64,000 nucleotides of DNA from Rickettsia typhi (GCA_945865905.1 CAMBFC010000005.1:44485-108484), one strand, 5' to 3'. Positions 48,695 to 57,583 are shown, counted from the stretch's first letter. Notes: generated from the sequence alone by a model not told the origin. Translations and numbers: made by a program.

Positions 48695-50140
48695 TTAACC
48701 GTCGATTTCTTCTTCAATTTTTAATTTGCGATAAAGTGTTGAGCGAGCAATGTTTAATTGCTTCGCTACCTCAGAAATATTGCCGCTGAATTTTTCCATT
48801 AATTTGCGCGCAATTTCTTCTTCAATATCAGAAAGCGATTTGCAAACTCCTAGTTCATTAAAAATTTCAACGGAATTATCTGCTATTAAAGAAATTCTTT
48901 TTTTAACTAAATCAGATTTTTTATTATTATCAAATTGAATATTTAATAGCTGCGGAAAATGTTCAACCTCAAGAGAATCAGTATCGCAAAGCACTACCGC
49001 GCGAAAAATATAATTTTTTAACTGCCTAACATTGTCTCTCCAATCACAATTTCCTAATAAATTTGTTACAGCATCATTGATTAATTTGATTTTTTTATTT
49101 TCATTGATACTAAAGGTGCGACAAAAATGTTGCGCCATCATCATAATATCTTTTTCACCACGATCTTTTAAAGAAGGAACAGTGATTGGAAATATTGAAA
49201 GGGCATATCTTAAATCTTCACGAAATTTTTTTTCTGCCACTAATTTAGCAAGATCTTTGCTAGTTGAAGCGATAAGGCGAACATTTGCTACAACTGCTCT
49301 GCTGCCACCAATGGAATAGAATTCTCCATCTTGCAAAAAGCGCACCAATCTTGTTTGAATTTCTGAATTAAGGGCGTCAATTTTTTTGAAGAAAATTGTG
49401 CCGCCTTCAGCTTCGCGAAATTTGCCAATTTTTGATTTATTGCTTGAAGCGCTTTTTTCTACGCCAAACAAATCTTCAATAGCGGTAGCGCTATCAATCA
49501 TATCGCATTCTATAACTACAAAAGATTTGCCTGATCTTACTCCTGAGCCGTGTATAGCGCGAGACAATAATTCTTTTCCAGAACCTTCATCTCCTTTTAT
49601 TAAAAGTGGTATTGAAAGATTCGTCGCTCTTTTTGCTAGATCAATAGCTTGAACCAAAACATCGCTCTGACCAATAATATCATAGAAAGCCACTTGATTT
49701 TGATCTTTGCGCACTAAGTTTGAAACTTGATATTTTAGATTTTTTTTATCAATGGCGTTATTAATTGAAGCGGTAAGACGCGCAAAAATATCATCTTTGC
49801 CTTTAATTATGTAATCAGTAGCGTTAAGATTTATAGCACTGACTGCTAAAGAAATATCTTCACTTGCAGTCAGTACGATTATTTGAACATTTCCTTTAAT
49901 GCGCTCAATTTTTCTCAAAACAGTTAAGCCATCAACATCGGGCATCGACAAATCAAGCAACATTACATCAATATCATTAGCCGTAATACCATCAATTACT
50001 GTTTTATTGATAAAAAAATCGATTACTTCAATACCGCTATTCATGATTAAAAAATTATGGCCCATATTGCCAATAAATTTTTTAAGAATTTTGCACTGCG
50101 TTGGCTCATCATCAACAATTAAAATATTACGCTTTGTCAT
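48695..50140 (-). CDS. NtrC-family response regulator with degenerate AAA+ domain
   Basis: 481 residues: receiver domain (ILIVDDEP, phosphoacceptor Asp 63 in LLDLSMP, LTAS, IIKG), AAA+ domain and C-terminal Fis-type helix-turn-helix (ISEVAKQLNIARSTLYRKL). The Walker A motif GDEGSGKE (183-190) is intact, but the GAFTGA loop is replaced (ELFG-x-EKGAFTGA becomes DLFGVEKSASSNKS) and the Walker B Asp-Glu is Lys-Lys (GGTIFFKKIDAL, 252-253). It can therefore hardly act on sigma-54 or hydrolyse ATP; it is more likely a phosphorylation-controlled DNA-binding regulator. Confidence 0.9.
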   Translation of the reverse strand: MTKRNILIVDDEPTQCKILKKFIGNMGHNFLIMNSGIEVIDFFINKTVIDGITANDIDVMLLDLSMPDVDGLTVLRKIERIKGNVQIIVLTASEDISLAVSAINLNATDYIIKGKDDIFARLTASINNAIDKKNLKYQVSNLVRKDQNQVAFYDIIGQSDVLVQAIDLAKRATNLSIPLLIKGDEGSGKELLSRAIHGSGVRSGKSFVVIECDMIDSATAIEDLFGVEKSASSNKSKIGKFREAEGGTIFFKKIDALNSEIQTRLVRFLQDGEFYSIGGSRAVVANVRLIASTSKDLAKLVAEKKFREDLRYALSIFPITVPSLKDRGEKDIMMMAQHFCRTFSINENKKIKLINDAVTNLLGNCDWRDNVRQLKNYIFRAVVLCDTDSLEVEHFPQLLNIQFDNNKKSDLVKKRISLIADNSVEIFNELGVCKSLSDIEEEIARKLMEKFSGNISEVAKQLNIARSTLYRKLKIEEEIDG

Positions 50141-50193
50141 TTTTAAACTTTATATTTCATTTTAAAAAATGCACTTTCGTGTCATTTTAAATT

Positions 50194-51024
50194 TTATAAC
50201 GCTTTTAATTTTTTTTCTTGCAGAAGCTGAATTATTCTTACCGCAGTTTCTTCGACTGATTTTTTTGTCACATCAATAACTGGGCAATTCAATTTTGCAA
50301 ATAATTTTCGCGATTCCGCAACTTCCTGCTTTACTGAATCTAAATCAATATAATCTGTTGAAGTTTCTTGTCCAAGTGAAATTAATCTACTTTGTCTGAT
50401 TTGGATTAGTTTTTCAGGATTAATGATTAAACCAACAATTAATGGTTTTTTCAAATCAAAAATGCTTGGGGGCACTGTTTCTGCACTAACAAATGGAATG
50501 TTAGCTGTTTTATATCCGCGACAAGATAGATAAACACTGGTTGGAGACTTAGAAGTGCGCGAAACCCCAACCAATAATATATCGGCATCATATAAATCCC
50601 AATGAGCCTGACCATCATCGTGGTTCATGGTATAATTTATTGCCTCAACACGAGAGAAATATTGGTCATCCAACAAGTGCTGACGGCCAATCACATTGCT
50701 AATATTCATCCCCAAATAGTTTGAAAAAGTCGCAATAATTGGCGTTAAAACTGGAACATAAGGAACCTGTAAATCAGAGCAATGTTTTTTGATAGATTCG
50801 GTTAAATCATCTTCTAAAATTGTATAAAGAACAATACCGGGGCTTTGAGTGATTGATTCTTTAACTTTTTCAATTTGAGCCTTGGTTCGTGTTAGCGGCC
50901 ACATAAACTCTTTAGCTTCAACATTTTCAAATTGCGACATCACGGCGCGAGCCACAGAAATCAGAGTTTCTCCGGTTGAGTCAGAAATTAAATGTAGGTT
51001 AATAATTTTTTTTGATTCACTCAT
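50194..51024 (-). CDS. ppsR: Pyruvate, phosphate dikinase/PEP synthase regulatory protein (kinase/phosphorylase)
   Basis: A DUF299-family enzyme that phosphorylates and dephosphorylates PPDK or PEP synthase on a Thr. 276 residues; HLISDSTGETLISVARAV at the start and the P-loop GVSRTSKSPTSVYLSCRGY with ANIPFV following. It starts one base after the virB10 stop. The dikinase is not in this window. Confidence 0.92.
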   Translation of the reverse strand: MSESKKIINLHLISDSTGETLISVARAVMSQFENVEAKEFMWPLTRTKAQIEKVKESITQSPGIVLYTILEDDLTESIKKHCSDLQVPYVPVLTPIIATFSNYLGMNISNVIGRQHLLDDQYFSRVEAINYTMNHDDGQAHWDLYDADILLVGVSRTSKSPTSVYLSCRGYKTANIPFVSAETVPPSIFDLKKPLIVGLIINPEKLIQIRQSRLISLGQETSTDYIDLDSVKQEVAESRKLFAKLNCPVIDVTKKSVEETAVRIIQLLQEKKLKAL

Positions 51025-51025
51025 T

Positions 51026-52372
51026 TTATTTTTTTGCCATAGAAGGAATATTCATATCTGCATTTACTATAACGGTAACTCTAGTACCCTGAGGCACTCT
51101 AATTGCTGGGATAACATTAACATTTTCACCAACAATTCTTGCTACCGTATCAGTAATTGTTTTACTAACATTATAAACCGCTTGCGTTGAAGCGTTACCT
51201 GTTGTGGTTGTTGTTCCTTGTTGCGGATTTGTGGTTGTAGTGTTAGAGCCGTTACCACCAATTAAACTTTCTGCTAAAGCTACGCCACTAACCGCAAGTA
51301 TACTGGTTAGCAAGGAGTTAGTAATCGTTGATCCATATTTATTATCAACATCGCCCGGAATACCAGCGCGGCCGAATTGATCTGAGGCTACCGACGAGAT
51401 TGCCATATCAACGCCATCTGGTCTAATTAAACGCGTCCAAGTAATTTGCACCCTACCCTGACCACGAACTATTTGACTTGAATAGGTTCCAAATAAACGC
51501 GAGCCACGAGAAATCAAAACTTCATTGCCCGCTTCACCATAAACATCGCGACTAACAATTGCTCGCACCGAACCAGGAACCTCGGTGTTAATTGCTGTTT
51601 CTAATACCGCAGTAAGCAACTTGCCTTGCGCTACCACATTGGCCCTATTATCAACGAAAGTTGTTTTAACGGTAACTTTGCTTTTATCAAGTTTTTGTAT
51701 CGCGCTATCTCCAAGTGAAACAATATTTTTATCATAGCCAACACCAAGAGCCGGACCAGACCCACCCGATACAACGATAATTGGAGCATATTTTGGATCG
51801 CTAATTTTTAACTCAGCCTGAGCCTGCTGAGCACCACTTGCTTGAGCTGCCGCAGGCTGTTGCCCTGGTTGCAATGGCACTTGTGGCAATGCTGGAGAAG
51901 TAGCTATTTCTTGTGATAGCTCTGGTGATATAGGCTTAGGCTCTTCTTTTGGCTTTTCAATTAAATCTGCAGCAACAAGCTCATCATCCTCATCATCACT
52001 TTTTAATTGTGGCAATTTTGGAATATCGGGTGTTTTTGGCTTTTCCAATAAATCAACATCCTGTTTTGGTCTCTCTTCTTTTTTTTCTATTTCATACAAA
52101 GATTTGCCATCGCTTCTTGCCACAGAAGAATCACGAGTTGGAGCGGTTGAAACAGAAACTTCTTCTAATTTATCTTGTGGCTTGACATCAGTTTTAAAAA
52201 ATAAAAAATAAATAACGCCAGTAACCAAAAGGGTTGAAGCTACAATAATAAGCAACTTACCTTTTTTTGCCGCAGCAATTGAAGGCCCCTCAGATGATAC
52301 ATCTGCATCTTCTTGTGTCTCCTTCTCATTTTCTTGATCCGGATCTGGTTTTTTAAAAAATTTACTTTTCAT
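51026..52372 (-). CDS. virB10: Type IV secretion protein VirB10/TrbI
   Basis: 448 residues. Short cytoplasmic tail, one membrane helix (about 37-60, LLIIVASTLLVTGVIYFLFF), a Pro/Glu-rich periplasmic stretch (65-180) and the TrbI/VirB10 beta-barrel domain: VSRDVYGEAGNEVLISRGSR, FGTYSSQIVRGQGRVQITW, RLIRPDGVD and a hydrophobic antenna region before GTRVTVIVNADMNIPS. It spans the envelope in the secretion core. No virB8, virB9, virB11 or virD4 is next to it; in most Rickettsiales virB8-virB11-virD4 are clustered. Confidence 0.9.
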   Translation of the reverse strand: MKSKFFKKPDPDQENEKETQEDADVSSEGPSIAAAKKGKLLIIVASTLLVTGVIYFLFFKTDVKPQDKLEEVSVSTAPTRDSSVARSDGKSLYEIEKKEERPKQDVDLLEKPKTPDIPKLPQLKSDDEDDELVAADLIEKPKEEPKPISPELSQEIATSPALPQVPLQPGQQPAAAQASGAQQAQAELKISDPKYAPIIVVSGGSGPALGVGYDKNIVSLGDSAIQKLDKSKVTVKTTFVDNRANVVAQGKLLTAVLETAINTEVPGSVRAIVSRDVYGEAGNEVLISRGSRLFGTYSSQIVRGQGRVQITWTRLIRPDGVDMAISSVASDQFGRAGIPGDVDNKYGSTITNSLLTSILAVSGVALAESLIGGNGSNTTTTNPQQGTTTTTGNASTQAVYNVSKTITDTVARIVGENVNVIPAIRVPQGTRVTVIVNADMNIPSMAKK

Positions 52373-52401
52373 AACGAGCTAATGTATCATTTTTTAAAGT
52401 T

Positions 52402-54576
52402 TTAAACTAAATTTAATGTATGTAAAAAATCTTTGATCATAGCAAAAACCTCTTCCTTCCTATCCCCATTAATAATCACATGATTTGTAAAATTAGGCTC
52501 AAATAGTATTTTATTTTTTGATTTAATATTCTCGTAAATCATTTTACCACTTATTGGATCGACCACAGGATCTTGAGATGCTTGAATAATTAAGGTTGGT
52601 ACTAAAATTTTTTTTAAAGATTCGTGACATTCATCCATTAACTTTCCTAACTCTTCAACACCTTTTAAATAATTTCGAGAATAATTAAAATCAGGATTTT
52701 CTGGGATATCATCAACATATTCAAGCTTACCATGCTCAATATGCAACTTTTCTAGCATTTCATTCCAAATATTTATGCCAGGAACCATTTTAGCACGGAT
52801 GCTTTTTAATTTTAAAGCAGCATTAATTGATACAATCGCCGACAATCCATGTGTTTTATGTGACGCCGCAACAAGACTTAAAAGCCCCCCAGTTGAAAAT
52901 CCCACTACAATAACTTTAGAACAAATACTGCGTAATATAGCATAACCACGCTGCAAAGAATCGTTCCACTCTTGCCATAAAACATCTTTGATATTAACTG
53001 GCGAAGTGCCGTGGCCCCTAAGCCTTACAACATAAACCTTAAAACCAAAACCATTAAAAAAACTTGCTAAAGCCGCAACTTCTCTAGGAGAAGATTTGTA
53101 ACCATGGCAAATTAAAATCCCAATTTTTCTAATTTTTAACGAAGTTTTTATTTGTGAATTTAAAAAAAATGGCCTTCCAACTGATTTGTCTTTAGAAAAA
53201 TTTTTATCAAAATAAATTTGATAATCCGCATCATAGATTTCTTGATCTTTTTTGCACAAATCATCAAAAGTGAGTTTGCGCAAATCATCAAATGACATTC
53301 TACAAATTTTTCTAACAATATTTTTAGCAATTTCTAGCAAAGAAAATTCATTATAAATTACACGCAAAGTATTTTTTATTCTAATGGAATGAAAATCATA
53401 ATCTTTGTTTAAAAACTTTTTATTAAGACGAATTAGACCGCCTTCCATCTCTTCAATATCACCAATATTTTTTGCTAATTGAAAAACACTGTCAAACTCT
53501 GCATGTTTTTCATCGATAAGAATTTTAAACAGATTTTCTTCGACAATGCTTTGATTTAAACGGTATTTACCACTTTTTTTAATCATCAAAGCCGAGATAT
53601 AGATGATTCTTTTTAAGTGATCGATAGAAATTTCTTTTTCTGCAATATGTTGAATTGCGGCACTAAAGATGTGATCAAGATTTATCTGTAAATCAGAATA
53701 AATTTTTGCCATAAAATCTGTTGTAAGACGATTTTTAAAGTATTTTATAACAAAATTTGTTTTGGTTTCATTTTTTATAACTGGAATTTGATAAATGAGT
53801 TCGCGCGCTGATTTTACATATTCTGCAATACTAATTGACTTGCTAAAATGCAGATTTATTTCGGCCGACGATAAAAGATTTCCTTCGATTTCAAGCTCTT
53901 CTGCTGCTCTCTCAGGAATTTTACTTACTAGTTTTCGTGCCAACATCTCGATATTATTTTTGCCTGGTCGAATTGGATAATAGCTTACCGACAAAGGAAC
54001 GATATATACATCGAGATTTTTTAAATTTTCATTATATTCAATATTAAGTGCTTTTTTAAAACCATCTAAAATCTCTGTATTATTATTTTGATGCGCCTCA
54101 ATAATATCTTGGCGATATAGATGCGCCTTTAGCGCCAAAACTGCAGAACCTGTTCTAACTGCTCCAGTGCGATATGGAGTGTGATTAATAAACAATTCTC
54201 GTTTTTCGATTTCTTTGCTTTTTATCATACTGCCTTCTGGATAGATCATCCAGTCATATTCAGCGGTGATTAAATCTTTGAGAATAATGCGATCACGATG
54301 AGTATTGTCGGTAGAAATAGCACCCGCCCTCTCAAGAAATCTACCAAACATTCCGTGATGCAGTGACGAATCGGCAAGGCAGCGCACCTGTCTGCCAGTA
54401 TGTTGATAAATTAAATATGGAATAAGAAAAGTTTCAAAACGAGTAAAATGATTAGCAACAAACATAACTGGCTTATTGGGCAAATTTTCCAATCCTTCGA
54501 CCAAAAATTTTGAACCAATAATTTTGGCAATAAGCTTGATGATTAAAGCGCTATATCTAAAAGTTTTTGTTGCCAT
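52402..54576 (-). CDS. Fusion of a PlsC-type acyltransferase and an alpha/beta hydrolase
   Basis: 724 residues. The N-terminal ~200 form a 1-acylglycerol-3-phosphate acyltransferase-like domain: VANHFTRFETFL (the HX4D motif with Glu for Asp) and IYPEGSM. The middle (about 250-470) has no named domain. The C-terminal 240 are an alpha/beta hydrolase of the lysophospholipase type: ILICHGYKSSP, LRGHGTSP, the nucleophile elbow GFSTGGLLSL, then QASQDPVVDP and FTNHVIING for Asp and His. Putting an acyl-adding and an acyl-removing enzyme in one chain suggests lipid remodelling. It is 3 bp after the purL fragment and 29 bp before virB10. Confidence 0.85.
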   Translation of the reverse strand: MATKTFRYSALIIKLIAKIIGSKFLVEGLENLPNKPVMFVANHFTRFETFLIPYLIYQHTGRQVRCLADSSLHHGMFGRFLERAGAISTDNTHRDRIILKDLITAEYDWMIYPEGSMIKSKEIEKRELFINHTPYRTGAVRTGSAVLALKAHLYRQDIIEAHQNNNTEILDGFKKALNIEYNENLKNLDVYIVPLSVSYYPIRPGKNNIEMLARKLVSKIPERAAEELEIEGNLLSSAEINLHFSKSISIAEYVKSARELIYQIPVIKNETKTNFVIKYFKNRLTTDFMAKIYSDLQINLDHIFSAAIQHIAEKEISIDHLKRIIYISALMIKKSGKYRLNQSIVEENLFKILIDEKHAEFDSVFQLAKNIGDIEEMEGGLIRLNKKFLNKDYDFHSIRIKNTLRVIYNEFSLLEIAKNIVRKICRMSFDDLRKLTFDDLCKKDQEIYDADYQIYFDKNFSKDKSVGRPFFLNSQIKTSLKIRKIGILICHGYKSSPREVAALASFFNGFGFKVYVVRLRGHGTSPVNIKDVLWQEWNDSLQRGYAILRSICSKVIVVGFSTGGLLSLVAASHKTHGLSAIVSINAALKLKSIRAKMVPGINIWNEMLEKLHIEHGKLEYVDDIPENPDFNYSRNYLKGVEELGKLMDECHESLKKILVPTLIIQASQDPVVDPISGKMIYENIKSKNKILFEPNFTNHVIINGDRKEEVFAMIKDFLHTLNLV

Positions 54577-54579
54577 TTT

Positions 54580-55620
54580 TTAAGAAAACTTTTTTGCTAA
54601 AAACTCTTCATTTAGTTTTTTTAACTCCGTTATTTCGGCCTCTAGTTCTTGATTTTCAAGGCTTGAAACGATTTTTATTTTATCTTTTAGTACAAATCCA
54701 ATTTTAAAAATTGCGATGTTATTTTCTTTTGCCTTTTTTCTAAAATTAGATACTAGCAATGGATCTAGAGCCACAATGTAGCGCGCCTGATCCTCGCTAA
54801 AAAATAATTCATTATCATTAATGTTGGTTATCGTCTTTAATTCAGCAATATCAATATCGCAAGCCAGTTCATCAGAGCACATTTCAAATAAAGAAACCAA
54901 CAGTCCACCATCAGAAATATCGTGGCAAGCATTGATGGTATTGGTTGCAATAAGATCGCGCACAAATTCACCATTTTTCTTTTCTTCAATTAAATCAACT
55001 TGTGGCGGCTGATTGCGATTTTCAATTTTTAAAATCTCACGCTCATAAAGCGAAGAGCCAATGTGCCCCGCGGTTTTGCCAATAATAAAAATTTCATCAT
55101 TAAGTGATTTAAGATTAGCACTACATCTTTGAGTTAAATCTTTTAATAAACCAACACCACCTATTGCAGGAGTAGGCTGAATTGCCTTACCATCAGTTTC
55201 ATTATAAAGAGAAACATTGCCCGAAACCACTGGATAATCAAGCGCAAGGCAGGCTTCGTTGATTCCTTTGATTGCGCGCACAATTTGCCCCATGATTTCT
55301 GGTTTTTGTGGATTGCCAAAATTGAGACAATTAGTTATTGCAAGGGGTTTTCCGCCAACGGCAGAAATATTGCGATATGTTTCTGCGACCGCTTGTTTAG
55401 ATCCTTCAAAAGGATCAGCCTCAACATATCGCGGTGTACAATCTGTGGTGATTGCCAAAGCTTTTTTGCCGCCATGAACCCTTACCACCGCTGCATCCCC
55501 ACGAACATAAAGTGTATCATTCATCACCTGACTATCATATTGTTCGTAGATCCATTTTTTTGAAGCGAGATCTGGCGTTTGAAGCAAAATACGCAAATTT
55601 TGTAAAATCTGATTTGACAT
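54580..55620 (-). CDS. purL: Half-length PurL (C-terminal half of FGAM synthase II)
   Basis: 346 residues that align with only the second half of the small PurL (about 735 residues): LASKKWIYEQYDSQV, LAITTDCTPRYVEADPFEG, AVGGKPLAITNCLNFGNP, PVVSGNVSLYNETDG, TPAIGGVGLL, then ISDGGLLVSLFEM. The N-terminal half with the first AIRS pair and ATP site is not upstream: only 60 bp separate its ATG from the divergent secB. Either the enzyme is split, with the first half elsewhere, or the gene is a decayed remnant, though the frame is intact. It heads the long minus-strand unit that ends with purC-purS. Confidence 0.85.
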   Translation of the reverse strand: MSNQILQNLRILLQTPDLASKKWIYEQYDSQVMNDTLYVRGDAAVVRVHGGKKALAITTDCTPRYVEADPFEGSKQAVAETYRNISAVGGKPLAITNCLNFGNPQKPEIMGQIVRAIKGINEACLALDYPVVSGNVSLYNETDGKAIQPTPAIGGVGLLKDLTQRCSANLKSLNDEIFIIGKTAGHIGSSLYEREILKIENRNQPPQVDLIEEKKNGEFVRDLIATNTINACHDISDGGLLVSLFEMCSDELACDIDIAELKTITNINDNELFFSEDQARYIVALDPLLVSNFRKKAKENNIAIFKIGFVLKDKIKIVSSLENQELEAEITELKKLNEEFLAKKFS

Positions 55621-55680
55621 GTCTTAAAAATTGTTTAGTTTTTATTACTAATAATTAACCTTTTCTGCAAAAAATAATCA

Positions 55681-56127
55681 ATGTCTAATATAAAAGTTAT
55701 CTCACAATATGTTAAAGATCTCTCTTTTGAGACCCCCTCTAGCCCCCAGATTTTCTTGGCCAATCAAGGAAAACCGGATATCGACCTTTCTATCGACATT
55801 GATGCTAAAAAAATTTCCGATGAAATTTATGAGATAATTCTCAAAATTAGCGCTAACGCCACAACCAAAGAGCACAAAATTTTTCTTTGCGAAGTCTCTT
55901 ATGCTGGTCTATTTGGCCTACAAAACATTGAAGCCGAGATGATTGAGCAAATTTTACTGATTTATTGTCCAAACTTACTTTTTCCTTTCATCAGAAGATT
56001 AATTGCCAATTTAACTAGTGATAGCGGTTTTCCGCCACTAATGATTGACCCAATTGATTTTGCTGATCTTTACGCTAAAAGAAAAAAACTCACTAATTCT
56101 GAACCAATAAGTAACACTAAAAACTAA
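55681..56127 (+). CDS. secB: Protein-export chaperone SecB
   Basis: 148 residues, a normal SecB. ISQYVKDLSFETPSSP is the classic N-terminus; VSYAGLFGLQN and CPNLLFPFIRRLIANLTSDSGFPPLMIDPIDFADLY are the conserved core, split here by short gaps. It holds precursors for SecA. Divergent from purL; 11 bp before a pair of exported YceI proteins, which are typical Sec clients. Confidence 0.94.
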   Translation: MSNIKVISQYVKDLSFETPSSPQIFLANQGKPDIDLSIDIDAKKISDEIYEIILKISANATTKEHKIFLCEVSYAGLFGLQNIEAEMIEQILLIYCPNLLFPFIRRLIANLTSDSGFPPLMIDPIDFADLYAKRKKLTNSEPISNTKN

Positions 56128-56138
56128 ATTTAAAAACT

Positions 56139-56726
56139 ATGAAAAAACTACTTCTTACAAGCGCCCTCGCCCTATTTGCATTCTCTGCCAATGCTGCAGA
56201 ATCTTATAAATTTGATCCGCACCATACTTCTATTGTGTGGACCGCAAACCATTTTGGCTTTTCAAATCCTAGCGGAAAATTCTCTGAAGTTGAAGGAGAT
56301 TTAACCCTTGATGAAAAAAACCCTGCAAAAAGCCAAGTTAATGTTACGGTAAAAATGGTAAATCTTTTTACTGGATATTCTAATTTTGATAATCACTTAA
56401 AAGGCAATGATTTTTTCAACATAGAAAAATTCGCTACCGCAACTTTTGTTAGCAAAAAAGTTACAATCTCTGGCAAAAATACTGCAAAAGTTGTTGGTGA
56501 TTTAACTTTATTAGGCGTTACAAAACCGGTGACTTTAAGTGTAAAATTAAATAAAATTGCAGTTAATCCAATTTCTCAAAAAAGAACTGCGGGCTTTACT
56601 GCTACAGCTCTTATCAAGCGTTCTGAATTTGGAATCGACTATGCTATTCCTTCAGTCGGTGATCATGTAAAATTATTGATAGAAGCGGAAGCTGCGGTTA
56701 TTGATGATGAAACTGAATCAAAATAA
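56139..56726 (+). CDS. YceI-family lipocalin-like periplasmic protein (first of a pair)
   Basis: 195 residues with a clear Sec signal (ALFAFSANAAES). The mature part has the YceI barrel: FDPHHTSIVWTANHFGFS, NHLKGNDFFNIEKFATATF, GVTKPVTLSVKL and the RSEFGI/YAIPSVGD end. The family binds isoprenoid-type lipids such as polyprenyl quinones in known members; the ligand here is unknown. Tandem with a diverged copy 8 bp later, and secB upstream. Confidence 0.9.
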   Translation: MKKLLLTSALALFAFSANAAESYKFDPHHTSIVWTANHFGFSNPSGKFSEVEGDLTLDEKNPAKSQVNVTVKMVNLFTGYSNFDNHLKGNDFFNIEKFATATFVSKKVTISGKNTAKVVGDLTLLGVTKPVTLSVKLNKIAVNPISQKRTAGFTATALIKRSEFGIDYAIPSVGDHVKLLIEAEAAVIDDETESK

Positions 56727-56734
56727 ATATAACT

Positions 56735-57289
56735 ATGAAAAAATTATATTTTATCACCGCTCTATTTTTAATGGCGCCCTTTATCGCAAGCGCCACAGAA
56801 TGGAAAATTGTTCCCGATCAAAGCAAAATTGAATTTGTAGCAATGCAAAATTCTTCAAAAGTTTTGGGATCATTTAAAAAGTTTTCAGGAAAAATAAACT
56901 TTGATCCAGCTCAATTAAAAACTAGCAAAATTGAGATTGAAGTTGATATTGCTTCCGCTGCTTCATCTACAACTGATGCAGCTTCAACACTTCAAGCTGA
57001 AGATTGGTTTTCTTCTAAGATTTTTCCAAAAGCAATTTTTACCGCAAATAAATTCACTAAAATTTCTGATAAAAAATATAATGCTGAAGGAAATTTAGCA
57101 ATTAAAGGCAAAGTGGTTGCAGCCACTCTAGAATTTATTTTAGAAGAATATTCTGCGACAAAAGCTAAAGTTGTTGGATCAGCCACAATTAAGCGCTCTG
57201 ATTTTGCAATAGGAGCAAAAGATCCTGCAAATGCGCATGGTATCGCTGATTCTGTGGTTGTAAGCTTTATAGTAAATGCAATAAAATAA
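56735..57289 (+). CDS. YceI-family protein (second of a pair)
   Basis: 184 residues with a signal peptide (AAPFIASATE-like: LMAPFIASATEW). Barrel motifs: IVPDQSKIEFVAMQNSSKV, LQAEDWFSSKIFPKAIF, and TIKRSDFAIG near the end. It is closer to the cytochrome-linked YceI type that lacks the HFGFS motif. Tandem duplication followed by divergence is inferred from the adjacency. It is the last gene before a strong hairpin. Confidence 0.88.
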   Translation: MKKLYFITALFLMAPFIASATEWKIVPDQSKIEFVAMQNSSKVLGSFKKFSGKINFDPAQLKTSKIEIEVDIASAASSTTDAASTLQAEDWFSSKIFPKAIFTANKFTKISDKKYNAEGNLAIKGKVVAATLEFILEEYSATKAKVVGSATIKRSDFAIGAKDPANAHGIADSVVVSFIVNAIK

Positions 57290-57292
57290 ACC

Positions 57293-57322
57293 GAAACAGC
57301 TTGTTTTTTTACAAGCTGTTTC
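57293..57322 (+). terminator. Strong hairpin after the YceI pair
   Basis: A perfect 12-bp stem GAAACAGCTTGT/ACAAGCTGTTTC with a T6 loop, directly after the second YceI stop. There is no T tract after it, so it may act as a terminator with help or as an mRNA-stabilising 3' hairpin. Confidence 0.65.
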
Positions 57323-57363
57323 TATGATTCACTTCCTTTCTAAAAGATTCACTTCAAAAGAAT

Positions 57364-57453
57364 GGAGAAATGGCCGAGCGGCTGAAGGCACTTTCCTGCT
57401 AAGAAAGTATACGGGTAACTGTATCGAGGGTTCGAATCCCTCTTTCTCCTCCA
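57364..57453 (+). tRNA. tRNA-Ser (anticodon GCU)
   Basis: A class II tRNA, 90 nt with encoded CCA. Acceptor GGAGAAA/TTTCTCC, anticodon stem CTTTC/GAAAG around CTGCTAA, a long variable arm and T-stem GAGGG/CCCTC. The discriminator position (57450) is T, whereas bacterial tRNA-Ser nearly always has G. Confidence 0.95.
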
Positions 57454-57508
57454 ACATTCAATTGCAAACCGAATCATTTGCTAGAGGCGTTTCCGAACTT
57501 TTTATCAT

Positions 57509-57538
57509 TTGTGGACAAATATTGGTTTAATATATAAG
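57509..57538 (+). promoter_or_regulatory. Possible promoter of the TpsA gene
   Basis: TTGTGG (57509-57514), an 18-bp spacer and TATAAG (57533-57538), about 45 nt before the ATG at 57584. The -35 is weak. Confidence 0.3.
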
Positions 57539-57583
57539 ATAGAAACTAACTCAAACTTTTCACCATAAAGTAAGATAACTCAG

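Noticed and set aside
57324..57530. 68-codon plus-strand frame across the tRNA-Ser gene
   Set aside because: It runs through a complete tRNA and into a non-coding spacer; no ribosome binding site or conserved feature.
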